Source: Albifimbria verrucaria (Eukaryota > Ascomycota > Sordariomycetes > Hypocreales > Stachybotryaceae). Taken from it: a stretch of DNA of 64,000 bases. Shown here in pieces: positions 48,091-58,496 of this stretch. Each line of letters starts with the position of its first letter. Position 1 is the first letter of the stretch. The translations under genes were made by a program, and so were the position numbers. The notes under the pieces were generated by a model. It was not told the origin of the DNA. It saw only the letters and a program-made list of their open reading frames with translations, and did not search any database. The DNA lies in contig JAHREC010000062.1 of NCBI GenBank assembly GCA_020081605.1, forward strand, positions 4,707,758 to 4,771,757. The letters are read 5' to 3'.

Positions 48091-49249
48091 ATGTTCTTAA
48101 AATTATATGGAATTATCCTTGGTCTTGCGCCGACGGCTATCATAGTCAATGCTCAATGCATTCCTGACAATTGCCTTCGAGGTCAGTGGATGATGTCCAC
48201 GAGTTCCTTTTGCAGCAACTGAATTGATTACAGCGTTGAGATCGCCTTCAAATATCAACCAGGCCCGTATTGACTGTATGCCATGGCTTGTCACAACTGT
48301 GGTTCCTGAGCCAGTGTAAATGTTATCTCTAGGCTGTCTCGAAAGTTCCTGCTGATGCCTTCAATAGAACCGAGACCGAATACTCAACCATCGAGTCGAC
48401 CAGCAGTGTCACGGCTTCAGTGACCCTGGAAAATACTATCGAGCAGACCGCAACTATCACCACGTCATTGACTTCGACTGTGACAGTCTCCGTGACCGCT
48501 ACTATCAGCTCTTCGTTGCGCCCTAATGGTTTGAAGGCGCGTACTGCGGAGCCTGTCGTTCCTACCTATGCTTCGGCATGCTCAGTCCCCGCCCGCTTCA
48601 CCAGTGCATGCTCATGCATAAGTGCAACTCCTGTGACCACAACTGCAATCCCTAGCACCATAACGACTACTATTCCCACCACAGTTTGGACAACTGAGAC
48701 TGAGACGCACCTTACTACCAACGACATTTCTGCCACAGTAGCGACGGTCTCGGCTACCACTGTTGTCGCCACAACCACTGTCACTACTACTGTTGCCACG
48801 CAGACTGTATACCCCTTCTTTTAACGATTAACGATAGCTACGGCTTATGGTACCTCTATGTTGTAAACAACAACGAGAATATCATTGTTACTCAGGACCT
48901 TTCCAAGGCTCAGAAGTTTGAGTTGCGCAGCGACGGCAGGATCTGGGCCGGCAATAGGTATTTTGGAAGGTATACAAGCAGTGGTATACAATTTATCCGC
49001 GTATTTCCTCCAAACTACCCTGGGGGCCCAGGCACTGTTTTCCAGTGTTCTGTCAGTCCTAATTACGAACTCAACTGCCAGATACCTGGAAGTGCTGCCA
49101 ATAAGTGGGCAACGCAAATCTGGAAACAAGGAAATGCTTGGGTTCGTTTCAGCGGCAGCGGTGTGTTCCATGGAACGCAGGCGGAGATAACGTCAACTTC
49201 TAGCAACACCTTCACACCTGTCGTGCTGAAAGTCATACCTGCGGCTTAA
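48091..49249 (+). CDS. Secreted Ser/Thr-rich cell-wall/adhesin-like protein
   Basis: Secreted fungal protein. Exons 48091..48181, 48234..48315 and 48368..49249; introns of 52 nt each. Signal peptide MFLKLYGIILGLAPTAIIVN, then QCIPDNCLRAL and ARIDCMPWL (Cys-bounded head found in a fungal secreted family), a long Thr/Ser/Val tract (TATITTSLTSTVTVSVTATI), the pair ACSVPARFTSACSCI, another Thr-rich tract, and a C-terminal globular part (SYGLWYLYVVNNNENIIV, YTSSGIQFIRVFPPNYPGG). A break at the T run 48819..48822 separates the tract from the C-terminal part; one missing base joins them (stop otherwise at 48824). Probably heavily O-mannosylated. No GPI tail seen. Function unknown. Confidence 0.7.
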
Positions 49250-49433
49250 TAGAATAACGTCTCTCATAGAAAAATGAATATTGATGAAGTTCAACTACTT
49301 ATAGTAATGGGCTTCTGGCTGATCGTTCACCTTAAGTCACTTGATATGTTTCTGCAACCCAAACAAACTGGCTCTAATTGATGGAATCTTCCAAAACTCT
49401 ATGATTCAACCTTTCGCTCATGTGTAAATTCAT

Positions 49434-50440
49434 TCATTCCGCTTTGGCCCAAGCAATGGTTGCCCCAAGACGGTCTCCAGATTCATAAAACAGGTATGTT
49501 TGGCCATTATATGTGACAATCTCTGGAGATGCGACACGTCCAACATCGTCCCCTACACCGCTAGCCTCATGTAATAAGATAGGAGTTGTACCGACCTTAC
49601 GCAACGTTCTGTCAATAGTACGCGCATAACTCTTACCGCTGGACGCGTGATAAAGAACGTAAAGATTTCCATTCCATTCCCAAAGGCTACCCCTGAAACA
49701 TTGGCTCCTTCCTCAGCTCCCGGCTCAACGACGTAGTCAGGGTTCACAGTCCAGCTACGCCCATCTTTTGATTCTGCTAAACGAATTCGGCGCACGTTGT
49801 CGCGCTCGTTGGCCATATAGAACATGCCATAGGCGTAGCCAGAAGCTGGGTTTCGGTGAGTAAACACGCGTGCATAGCTCGATTCCGTGACATTGGGTCC
49901 TGCCATGCTATTTTTCACGGCAATTCCGCCGTAATCAAAGTTGACACCATCGTCAGTCTCTGCCCAGCGTGTCTCAGAATTGCTGCCATGGAAGTATACG
50001 AATAGACGGCCGGTTTCCACATTCCACTTGGCGTCTGGGCTAGAGACGTGAGGAACCGAGTAATGGTCTTGCCATTTGTTCTTAATGACCGGGTTCTGAG
50101 AATATTCTATCCATGGCCCCTCTATAGAGTCGGCGTACATCAGGAAATACCTCCCGGGTTATCGTGCGGTGCAAAATACTGTGATGAAGTTAGAACAACG
50201 TCTTGACCAGGAATCTAATGACTCACCATGTACCACTCCGCGAGAGGGTTTTGAGATATATACCGGCACGGAAGACGGTGGGGAAGATGAATTCGTTCGT
50301 CGGGTTATATACAAGTTTAGTCTTGTCCGTTATCACCCCTGATAATGAAAGATTGGCCAGCCAGCTGGCGGTGGTGCTAGTTCTGCTATTGCTACGGCTA
50401 TTTGGGCCATCAAAAGCAGGAAGTTCCTGTTGATCTTCAT
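49434..50440 (-). CDS. GH43-like five-bladed beta-propeller secreted protein
   Basis: Secreted beta-propeller of the GH43/DUF1680-adjacent fungal group (carbohydrate-active by resemblance). The start at 50440 gives the signal peptide MKINRNFLLLMAQIAVAIA. Exons 50227..50440 and 49434..50178. Motifs in order: NEFIFPTVFRAGIYL, LAEWYM, YFAPHDNPGGIS, MYADSIEGPWIEYSQNPV, HVSSPDAKWNVETGRLFVYF, SSYARVFTHRNPASGYAYGM, FYMANERDNVRRIRLAES, DGRSWTVNPDYVV, GAEEGANVSG, then WEWNGNLYVLYHASSGKSYA and TYLFYESGDRLGATIAWA to the stop at 49434. Four breaks (50336..50339, 50246..50248, 50143..50144, 49682..49684) all fit one missing base in a homopolymer. Catalytic residues for GH43 are not all verifiable, hence "like". 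Confidence 0.78.
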
Positions 50441-51543
50441 ATTCAATGTAAAGAAATCGGAGAACTCTGTATGTGTATGAAAAATGCACTTCAAGGTCAA
50501 GTCGTAAATTCGCCTTAAGCCTGTGGCTCAGAGACAGGGCGATCAGCGAATTTAGGGTGGATATAAAGGTCGCACATCCTGCAGCCACTTATATTCATTC
50601 ACCTCTCCTATTTTTAGGCACATGATCCTCTTGGACCACAGCCCCAAATAGGATTCCCCATATTAGAGATGCGGCACAGCTCAGGCCCCCAGTAAATAGC
50701 CTATTAGCACTGATCTACCCATTGTCTTTCTTAATTGAGTCCTTTTAAATATGCCAAGTGTCGTAAGGGCATACCAATTTACTTTAAGTCTCTAGCACGG
50801 CACGAAGAAGTACTACAGTGGTACTCCCTGGCCGGAATCTGTCTCGCACAAGATCTTATAAAAGCGCTTGATAAGCCCCGTTACCGATGTATGTGAGGAA
50901 AAGTTTTACACATATGCATCTATCAAAAGCCAATCAGTCATGTTCTCCAACAGTATATGGTTCAATAGGTTATTTCCATAGATAATACTTGGAGGTCATT
51001 CTTTGAGAAACTAGATTTCTCATCTTTTTTCCACTGGGCCCATGTTTGTCGATATGAAGACAGCTTCCAGAAAGGTCATCAAGATTAACATCAAAACCTT
51101 TTGCAGAGGAACGAGGTCGATCGGCATTTACCATGATTTATGGTTTCGTTGTAAGACTCGAAAAGACACTGGTTCGACTGAGAAGCATTCTGAAATATTC
51201 ATTTTCTCTGAAGAAGAAAATATAAATAACTTCTCACATCATTGTATCACCTTCTGGGATTTGAGAGATCAGAAGCGTTGCTATTCAGATATATCGGAAA
51301 ATACTATGAGTAATACGCATAAGATGCGCATATCCAGTGTCCTCCCTCATAGTCCAGACAAGGGAGAAAGAGTGAGATGGCAGAAGAGCCGACCTTGAGC
51401 AAATCACAATACTCCAGTGTGCCTTTCGTGCCTTTCTTGGCAATGATGGCATTGTTACGCCAGAGTCATTGTTCTCTTACTACGACGTTGCTGTGTCACG
51501 TCTCTAATTTCAGTAATAACAGCTCTGCGGGATTAAATGCCCA
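50441..51543. other. Intergenic
   Basis: No gene supported. The 118-codon open stretch at 51042..51398 is Lys/Ser-rich and motif-free. Confidence 0.55.
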
Positions 51544-52049
51544 TCAGCGCAACGTCACGTCCAATAGGCCTCGGCATAGATTAGTCGCCACTTCCTTTGC
51601 TTCGGCTTGTACGGTCTTCTGATCAACGTTCCACCTCTCTCTGTCAGTCTCCCAAAACATTTGAACAATTCGTGGCCGACTCCCACCTTCCACCTCCCCG
51701 AGTCATTAAACTCTGCATGGACATTAATTGCGACTATGGGATAGCTCGTCCAGCTCCGTCGAAAGTGGATCATGTAGTCGCCTCTACGATTGGGACCCTC
51801 TGTTTGTATTGCCCATTTATCGTCCATGTCCCTAGGCGAAAAGCCTTTGATCAGCTTCTTGAGATCATCTTGTGATATTTGGACCACCCAAGGTGCAGAT
51901 CTAGGCTTTGAAAATGCTTTCTCGCTCTTCTTAGGGGCTTTGGAGCTATTGCTTTCTTTGCCCGCCTCCCGGTTCTTAGCTTCATTGGGGCGATCTGGGG
52001 CAACAACGTGTCTGAAACCTCTTTTTATACGTTCGGATCGTTCGTCCAT
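51544..52049 (-). CDS. Conserved fungal protein of unknown function
   Basis: Start 52049 (MDERSERIKRGFRHVVAPDR), a basic Lys/Ser-rich linker, then a domain I recognise as common in Pezizomycotina but unnamed: KLIKGFSPRDMDDKWAIQTE, GDYMIHFRRSWTSYPIVAIN, and, after one base loss at the C run 51682..51684, FWETDRERWNVDQKTVQAEA, KEVATNLCRGLLDVTL with the stop at 51544. About 168 residues. No known activity. Confidence 0.7.
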
Positions 52050-52728
52050 GGCGTCTGCTGTCACTGAATAAAATGTTGAATGTGTGCCTTGTAGAATGGT
52101 AAGAATAGTTGCCTAGATAGAAACTTGACATCTCATCATGGTCAGCATATGTGGGGTATGGAGCTTTGTTAATCCGGATCTATATGTACAAGGTGAGTGT
52201 GGCTGAATTATCATATAGCCGCCTACCGGTCATAGCACTTGTTAATGCTTGATTCAATTTCTTCCACAGACAATCCTGTAGCCATGCGATATGCCATAAA
52301 TCCATAGTATTGATCTTGAGAATTAGAGGTCTAGTGTAGACACTCCCAAGCATAATAAATTATGATGTATTTTACCAGCTCGTTCCGACCTTCTATCCCT
52401 AGTCCTGGTCGGATTGCGACACGATAACTTGTCTCAACTCATTGGAAAATTCTGCCGATGAGCAACTGCACAGAAGGGGTGATTGACCATATACTCGATG
52501 GGAACGAGCTAAAGCATTCATGCCATTGCAAAGATGGAAGAGCTAATTGATGCTGCTGTTACCTAGTCCTAAAAGCAGTGTCCGATTGTATGAATTGTAT
52601 CATAAGGAAAGGTAACTTCTACTTACTATGTAGTATTTATAGCCGCCCCATTTACAGGGCTAAAAATAAAAATACTGGATCCATCATCGACGATGATGGA
52701 ACCTCACCTGTGAGGGTGTGGGTTGCCT
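52050..52728. other. Intergenic before tRNA
   Basis: No gene seen. Confidence 0.6.
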
Positions 52729-52838
52729 TGGACAAACGGGGAATCGAACCCCGGACCACTCCCAGAGTCAGCAAACAAGGCTGTTACGACTTGTTTTACT
52801 CATGCTAAGGGAGTATTATACCACTAAACCATTCGCCC
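52729..52838 (-). tRNA. tRNA-Ala(AGC) with 38-nt intron
   Basis: Minus-strand cloverleaf: 5' acceptor GGGCGAA pairs with 3' TTTGTCC, including the G3:U70 wobble that marks alanine tRNAs; discriminator A. A box TGGTTTAGTGG, B box GGTTCGATTCC. Anticodon stem CTCCC/GGGAG, loop TTAGCA then the intron, giving anticodon AGC at 34-36. The intron after position 37 is 38 nt and contains an AAACAAG/CTTGTTT stem. T arm CGGGG..CCCCG is perfect. The D stem is weak, with one mismatch. The D arm resembles tRNA-Gly, but the anticodon and G3:U70 support Ala. Confidence 0.8.
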
Positions 52839-53335
52839 TTCGCTATAGACATCCGAGTGTTCAACAACTTCAATACCGTGCTGCGGGTGCGAAAAGAAAA
52901 AATGACACACTTTTTGGATGCCATTACAGAAACTCATGCATAGTATCATGTTATAGAGGTGGTCTAACTCAAGGTGACTCAACTGAGAATAATTGATATA
53001 CGTATGATGCATTGCTAAATCCACTTTGTTGCCCAGGTATCCATGTGATCTCGCCTTCCGATGCACGTGGCGAACGGTGCTATTTCTGAATAGGTGGTGG
53101 GAAAGCCCAGTGATGTTAATGATTGTGATATCATAAAATCTATTAGCCAATGCTCATGTCTTGACGATTATTCAAGGAAGCCATTTACAACACTCCAATG
53201 ACTTGTTTTTGTACGCAAGCGAATATGATTTATCTAGCTTAGAGGTCGGAGAAAGCTTCCCAATAGCTAATATAGCTCTACATAAATTCCGTATCGTAGT
53301 GTTTAAGTTATAGCATAGTTTGATGAAACGTCGTG
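52839..53335. other. Intergenic after tRNA
   Basis: No gene seen. Confidence 0.6.
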
Positions 53336-54787
53336 CTAGAACTTGGTTTGTGGTTTCCAGCCAACTGTCATGACTCGAGCTGCAATGTAGCAAAATAGGG
53401 CTAAGATGTAGGAACAGCCTGAAAAAGGATGAGAGCCATCCATCCCATCCTTTTCTCCCCTATATCGAGCAGGGCACCGGCAATAGGGACACTGCTCAGC
53501 GTACCAAAGCTAGCAAACATGGTTGCCGTAGCAAAATAACGGCCAAAATGTTGCGACTCACAGAATTGACCCAGACAAACCGGGATCAAGCTTAGGTTAC
53601 TGCCGCTAGCAACTCCAAATAGGACACAAAACGCGATGAGGACGGGTTGTGAGCCGGCACATGGGAGCCAGATGCCAAGCACCGTGATGGCACAAAACGT
53701 TATCGTAACAATGATGACGTTGAACCGACCAAACATGTCCGCTAAGAGACCCGGCAGGAATCGACCAACCACGGAACCGGCATTTAGTAGGGACAGCATG
53801 AGGGAGCTGTCCGAAGTGGAAATGCCATAGTCTGTTCCATATGATATAACATAGGTCAAGGGAACGAAGAGGCCCCATTCCATGAAAAAGTAGCCTGCTG
53901 AAGCTAAGGCGAATTGAGTGTTGCGAAATATACCAAGATCCGGCCAGATAGACGCACGCTTTGTCTGACCTTCCTTGGCTGGCGTCGCATGAAGACGGCT
54001 CTTGATGAAAAGATTAGCTGGCACAGAGAGGCCCAGCATGATGAAACCCATAATACGACAGCTCCACGCAAATCCAACGCCGGTAGGACCTAGCAGTTGG
54101 CGGAGAATAAGCGGAAAGACAAGCCCACCAATACCTCCGGCTGTAGAGGCTACTCCTGTAGCGAACCCACGTTTGACATTGAAAAAGTGGGCAATGGCTC
54201 CATACGCTGGTGTGTTGAGCAAAGCACCACCTAGACCACCAAGAACGGAGTATGTAAGGATGATTTGGTAGTAGGTCTTAGATATACTCAGTAGCATCAG
54301 ACTTGTCACGACGAGCATGGAGCCTACAGCCACGAGGACCCTTGGTCCATATCTGTCAAAGATCGGGCCGACTTGCACACCGATGAAGAAGACGACGAAC
54401 AAGTACAGGCTGAAGATCCAGCCAATCTGGGAGTGGCTGTAATCTCGGAGTTGGTGAGTCTTGAAATAAGCCTCAAAGATGCCGCTCGTGTTGATCAGGC
54501 CAAAGATTTGTACCATGGCACACCATGAACCCAAGACAACCAGCCATGCGTTTAACCCGCCCTCCGGAAACTTGTCCGAGGCCTCCTCGTCTGTGATATT
54601 TCCCCGTCATGATTGTCGGGGAGTTCTTATTGAATACTGTGACGGGATCACCCCGGTCACTTGGAGTCTTCAGCGCGCTGGCTTCATGATCGGGGACAGG
54701 GTCAGGACCTGCTTCAGTGGGAAGAAAAGTAGAGTGGTTTTTTAGGCAGCTGTCCTCTGCAGTACTGGGCTTCTGCGGCAAGGTCAT
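53336..54787 (-). CDS. MFS transporter, monocarboxylate-transporter-like
   Basis: 12-TM major facilitator of the fungal MCT/MCH group (monocarboxylates or riboflavin in characterised relatives; substrate unknown here). Start 54787 with a cytosolic acidic N-terminus; then EGGLNAWLVVLGSWC (hallmark start of TM1), MVQIFGLINTSGIFEAYF, YSHSQIGWIFSLYLF, GPIFDRYGPR (MFS motif A), GLGGALLNTPAYGAIAHFF, KRGFATGVASTAGGIGGL, LLADMFGRFN, CESQHFGRYFATATMF. Breaks: runs at 54602..54605 and 54618..54621 (two bases missing together restore frame) and the A run on + at 53422..53426. The last moves the true stop from 53401 to 53336 and adds the final TM (SYILALFCYIAARV). About 480 residues. Confidence 0.85.
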
Positions 54788-56376
54788 ATGCAGGCCCGTA
54801 CAACCGGGATAGCTTATAGAAGTTTTGTCTTGTGTTGTTACTTCGTCACAATTGCTTTATGGGCTGAGAGAGTCAGCGAGTCAGAGATGGAAGAAAATTT
54901 CATCGTGGGCGTTGCCAAATATAAGCAGAAGTCTAACCCCGTTATTCCACTGGAGCCATACAGTCCCCACTAACACGCACTAGTTCATGCAGGATGGACA
55001 CATAAGATGCGTCTTGGCTTCCTCTTTGGTTCTGCATTAGCCAACCCCAGCGGGCCTCTCAGTCAGGTATTGGTTGAAGATTTTGGTCCTTCTGGTTATG
55101 CCCAGTAGGACGCTAGGAACCCACCCCACAGCCGAAGGCGGAGGAAGCGAGTTACTCATAGGATATTCTAGACCATAACCCTTTCAAGCATGATTTTACG
55201 AGTGAATAGAATAGAAACGGCTAGAACCAGAAATTAATCAACCTCTGTAAATATAGTAGTGCTCCAATCAAACTGCTATGCAAGGTCATCGTGATAAGAC
55301 ACTGCCTCTCTCGGCGTGGTTGAAGGGGCTGAGCCAAGCGAGAAAAATGACAAAATACCGAATCTTCCAATCGCTTGTTAATCATGACATTAAGGCATTG
55401 TTTGTCTTCGCTTGCGGGTAACTGGCCGCGACACGTGTGGTTTGCGTACACCAGACATAAACCTATTCGGAGTTCAATCACGGTATCGTCGACACAAGGC
55501 ATACCGATTATAATGTGATGGCGGAGATTCAAATGCAATTCCAAGAGAAAGCACGAAACTCGAAAAGACCACTAATTTCAACAACTAGACAATCATTACA
55601 AGGTCTTTTCCCTAGAAGGCCCGCAATATTGCATCTCAAATTTTGTGTCGTGGTCTAGGGTAGGCTACGAGCTAGGGCGCCCAGAAAGACTGAGTCACCG
55701 GCCACGCTCCTGGTCATGATGCATAAAGAGAACATGGTCAAGGAGTGGCAATAACTCATTTTGAGAGCATTTTTGATGAGAAGGGGTCAAAGAGGCGCTC
55801 GATACGTCATTGATTAGTTGTCTACTGTTAAGGGCGCGTTTCCTGGACAATACTCCACATTTCCGTGATTTCGGCTAGCATTTGATGGTTTGGGAAAAAC
55901 CATCAGCATAGACACCCGAGATAGAAAACAACTCCGCATACAAGTCAGGATTCTTGCTCACAGACTCTTCCAGCTTGGCTCAGTAGGCGTCCAATTGGCG
56001 CCAATTTACCTTGTCGTCATTCCCGAGACTATAGCTGGTGACTTCCAGTTGTCTACCTATCTCTAGAGCGGGTAAGACTGCAAAATTGTTAATTGGATGG
56101 TACAGCGAATTTAGATCAATTAGTCATTCTTCTTCTGGGATTAACTCAGCAACATTCACTCTCGAGAATGGTCCAGGACCTGTCATAAATCCTGGGAGGT
56201 ACGACTGGTGTATTTTTTTTTTGGCCTTGAGTGAACGCGGATTGAATTTATTCCATACAAATACTTTACTCAACTGTGTTCGTAAAGGTTGGGTTGTCTG
56301 GGAACACGCCTTATGAAACTCTCTGGGCTGTTAATAGATGATACCTCAAAGTAAATTAACTGTTGAATATAATTAT
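54788..56376. other. Intergenic with a coding relic
   Basis: About 1.6 kb. Apart from the relic at 55875..56210, no gene is supported. Confidence 0.55.
55875..56210 (-). pseudogene. Relic of an unassigned protein with two TGA codons
   Basis: One continuous minus-strand frame of about 112 codons reads like protein: MTGPGPFSRVNVAELIPEEE, stop, LIDLNSLYHPINNFAVLPAL, EIGRQLEVTSYSLGNDDKVN, WRQLDAY, stop, AKLEESVSKNPDLYAELFSI, SGVYADGFSQTIK. Both internal stops (56124..56126 and 55980..55982) are TGA in positions where Trp (TGG) would fit, consistent with G>A decay. No family recognised. Confidence 0.5.
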
Positions 56377-58496
56377 TTAAAGGCTGCCTTTATGGAGCCA
56401 CGTCCTCACTTTTTTTTCGTCCCGTATCCGTTCTAAATTTCTTTGTGTCAGTGTGGCCGATCCATTGAATACCGGCTCATCTTCTACTACGACTCGAGTT
56501 TTTGTTTTTAAGCCAACCATCGCGGCAATTACTTTGGTTAAGGTTGCCCGGCTTTCCCAGATAGGGTAAATGACGATAGCGATGAAAGTGCAGAAGATCC
56601 ATATAATGCCCATAACCACCCAGCCAACGAAGAACTTCTTACTGAAAATATAACCTGATCCATAGAGCGGCATTGGCCACAGAATCAAGAAAGATAGCGC
56701 CAGAAGCACCGTGGTTATGCTGGCAATCCTGAACGCTCGGTCGAGCTTCTTTCTCTCCGCTGTCCATTGGGCCTCCTTTGCCCTTTCTAATTCAAGGATA
56801 GCTTCATGGCTCAGCCTTGAATCTCTACTGATGTCTTGATCGTCTGCTTGACAAATTTCCAGCATTGACTGCCAATCATATTTGTCCATCCCGAAGATGA
56901 GAGTAAAAATAGCAACAAACACAACTGGAGACAAGAGCGCAGTCAAATTACCCGCCAACATCGGATTGTTGGATCCAGTGCAAGCGATATCAAGGGCGCC
57001 ACAGGTGCGACTTGCAGTGACGAGCCAGGCTGTGATGGCGCATATGACGCCAAGGATCGGAGATAATGTGGCGGCCCATTTGTTCTGGCCTTTCCATAGC
57101 AGTGTCAAGGTTGCGGGAATGACGGCCGACGAGATCAAAACACCCATGAGTAGGTACATATATCCCATGGAAATGCCGTTGTACCAAAGTCCAACAGAAA
57201 CAAGGCATATAACAGTGGCATATATGACCATCGCAATATGCGACATCCAAACAAGCCTCTTACCCGTAGCTTCGGAGTTGATGTATGCTCGGTAAATATC
57301 ATAAGTAACAATCGAAGAGACAGCTATGAGCTCCGAGTTGAATGATGAAGTGACAGCCAGAAAGATCATGACTAGAGTAGCTCCCGCGCCGCCTTGCCCC
57401 AGTAGTGCCACAGCAGCGTAGGGAAGGGCTAGACCAGCAGACACGTCTGCCTCTGTCATGCGATTGGGATAAGTAGGGAAACGAGGACTTGATTCAAGGG
57501 CCAGAGCCGAGAGACCGAGAGTAGTCGCCGTCAACCAGGGAATTGCAAACCAAGCCAGACCGCCCATAATATAGCCAGGGAGAGCATGAACAGGGTGAGC
57601 AGCTATAGCTTTCTGAGAATAGCCTGCATCTAGAAAAACGGTGCCGAAATTTCCAACGATATTAATAACAAAGAAGGTGACGCCACCTGTAGATCGCATG
57701 GTCAGGTAGCTTCCTCCTGATTCCCAAGGACTGGGTGATTTTTCGCAGCCTCAACAAGCAGATCGTACACAGCGCTGGGACTGCCCAAATACGCAGAGGT
57801 CGAGTATGCAGTGATTGCAAAGGTAATGATTATAATCAAGACAACGGCGCCATGGATGTAATCTGTAATGAAGGTTGCTTTTATGCCACCGATAAAGGTG
57901 TATGCAACAACAGGAATAGGCATGAGGAAAATCGCTGCTACGCCGTGCATGCCCGTCAAGGCATTGATGGTAGCGGCACCCCGGCGATGAGCATAAGTGA
58001 AACTAAAACGTTGGTGACCAGGCCAAAGAATATAAAGGTAAAATGCGTGGCGGCACCGTAACGGGCGCGTATGGCTTCAAGAAAGGTATGGGCATTCGGC
58101 GCACGTTTCTTGAGGGTGATGGCAAGGGTTGCGAAAAGAATAATTTGAACTGTGGCACCAGAGGCATACCTACACATTATGAGAGACTGTAAGAGGGAGA
58201 GTCAACAGTCGGTGCTCACCAAAAGGCCCAGAAACACCGTAACGGTAGCAAACGCCAGTACTTTGTAAGAGTGTGGCGGCCCAGGTCCACGACGAGGCAA
58301 CGGCTGCTGCCACGAGACCTGACTTGACTGAGCGACCGGCTGTCGTGAACATCTCTGAAGTCTGTACTTCATTATTGAATCGCTTGAGAACGTATGTGAG
58401 GGTGATCATAAACACGGCAAATGCAGTACCAACACCAAGCACGACGCCATAGCCCACACCTTGGGACAAAGCTGGACCAGCAGAATTGGACGACAT
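56377..58496 (-). CDS. Sodium:solute symporter, DUR3-like (urea/polyamine uptake)
   Basis: Plasma-membrane SSS-family carrier of the fungal DUR3 group (urea and polyamine import in relatives). The start [20 protein letters not shown]; then [47 protein letters not shown] joined over an intron (about 58173..58219) to [144 protein letters not shown]. Breaks at 58221..58224, 57979..57982 and 57716..57717 (homopolymers) each fit one lost base. About 690 residues. Complete, with a long cytosolic C-terminus. Confidence 0.9.

Noticed and set aside
51042..51398. 118-codon ORF
   Set aside because: No motif, no homologous pattern, low-complexity basic composition.
14982..58496. Cyanamide hydratase and DUR3-like symporter as one urea pathway unit
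   Set aside because: They are about 40 kb apart with unrelated genes between; functional link is only by chemistry.
1712..58496. Programmed frameshifting as cause of the breaks
   Set aside because: Too many unrelated genes, no conserved slippery sequence, and breaks also near start codons.
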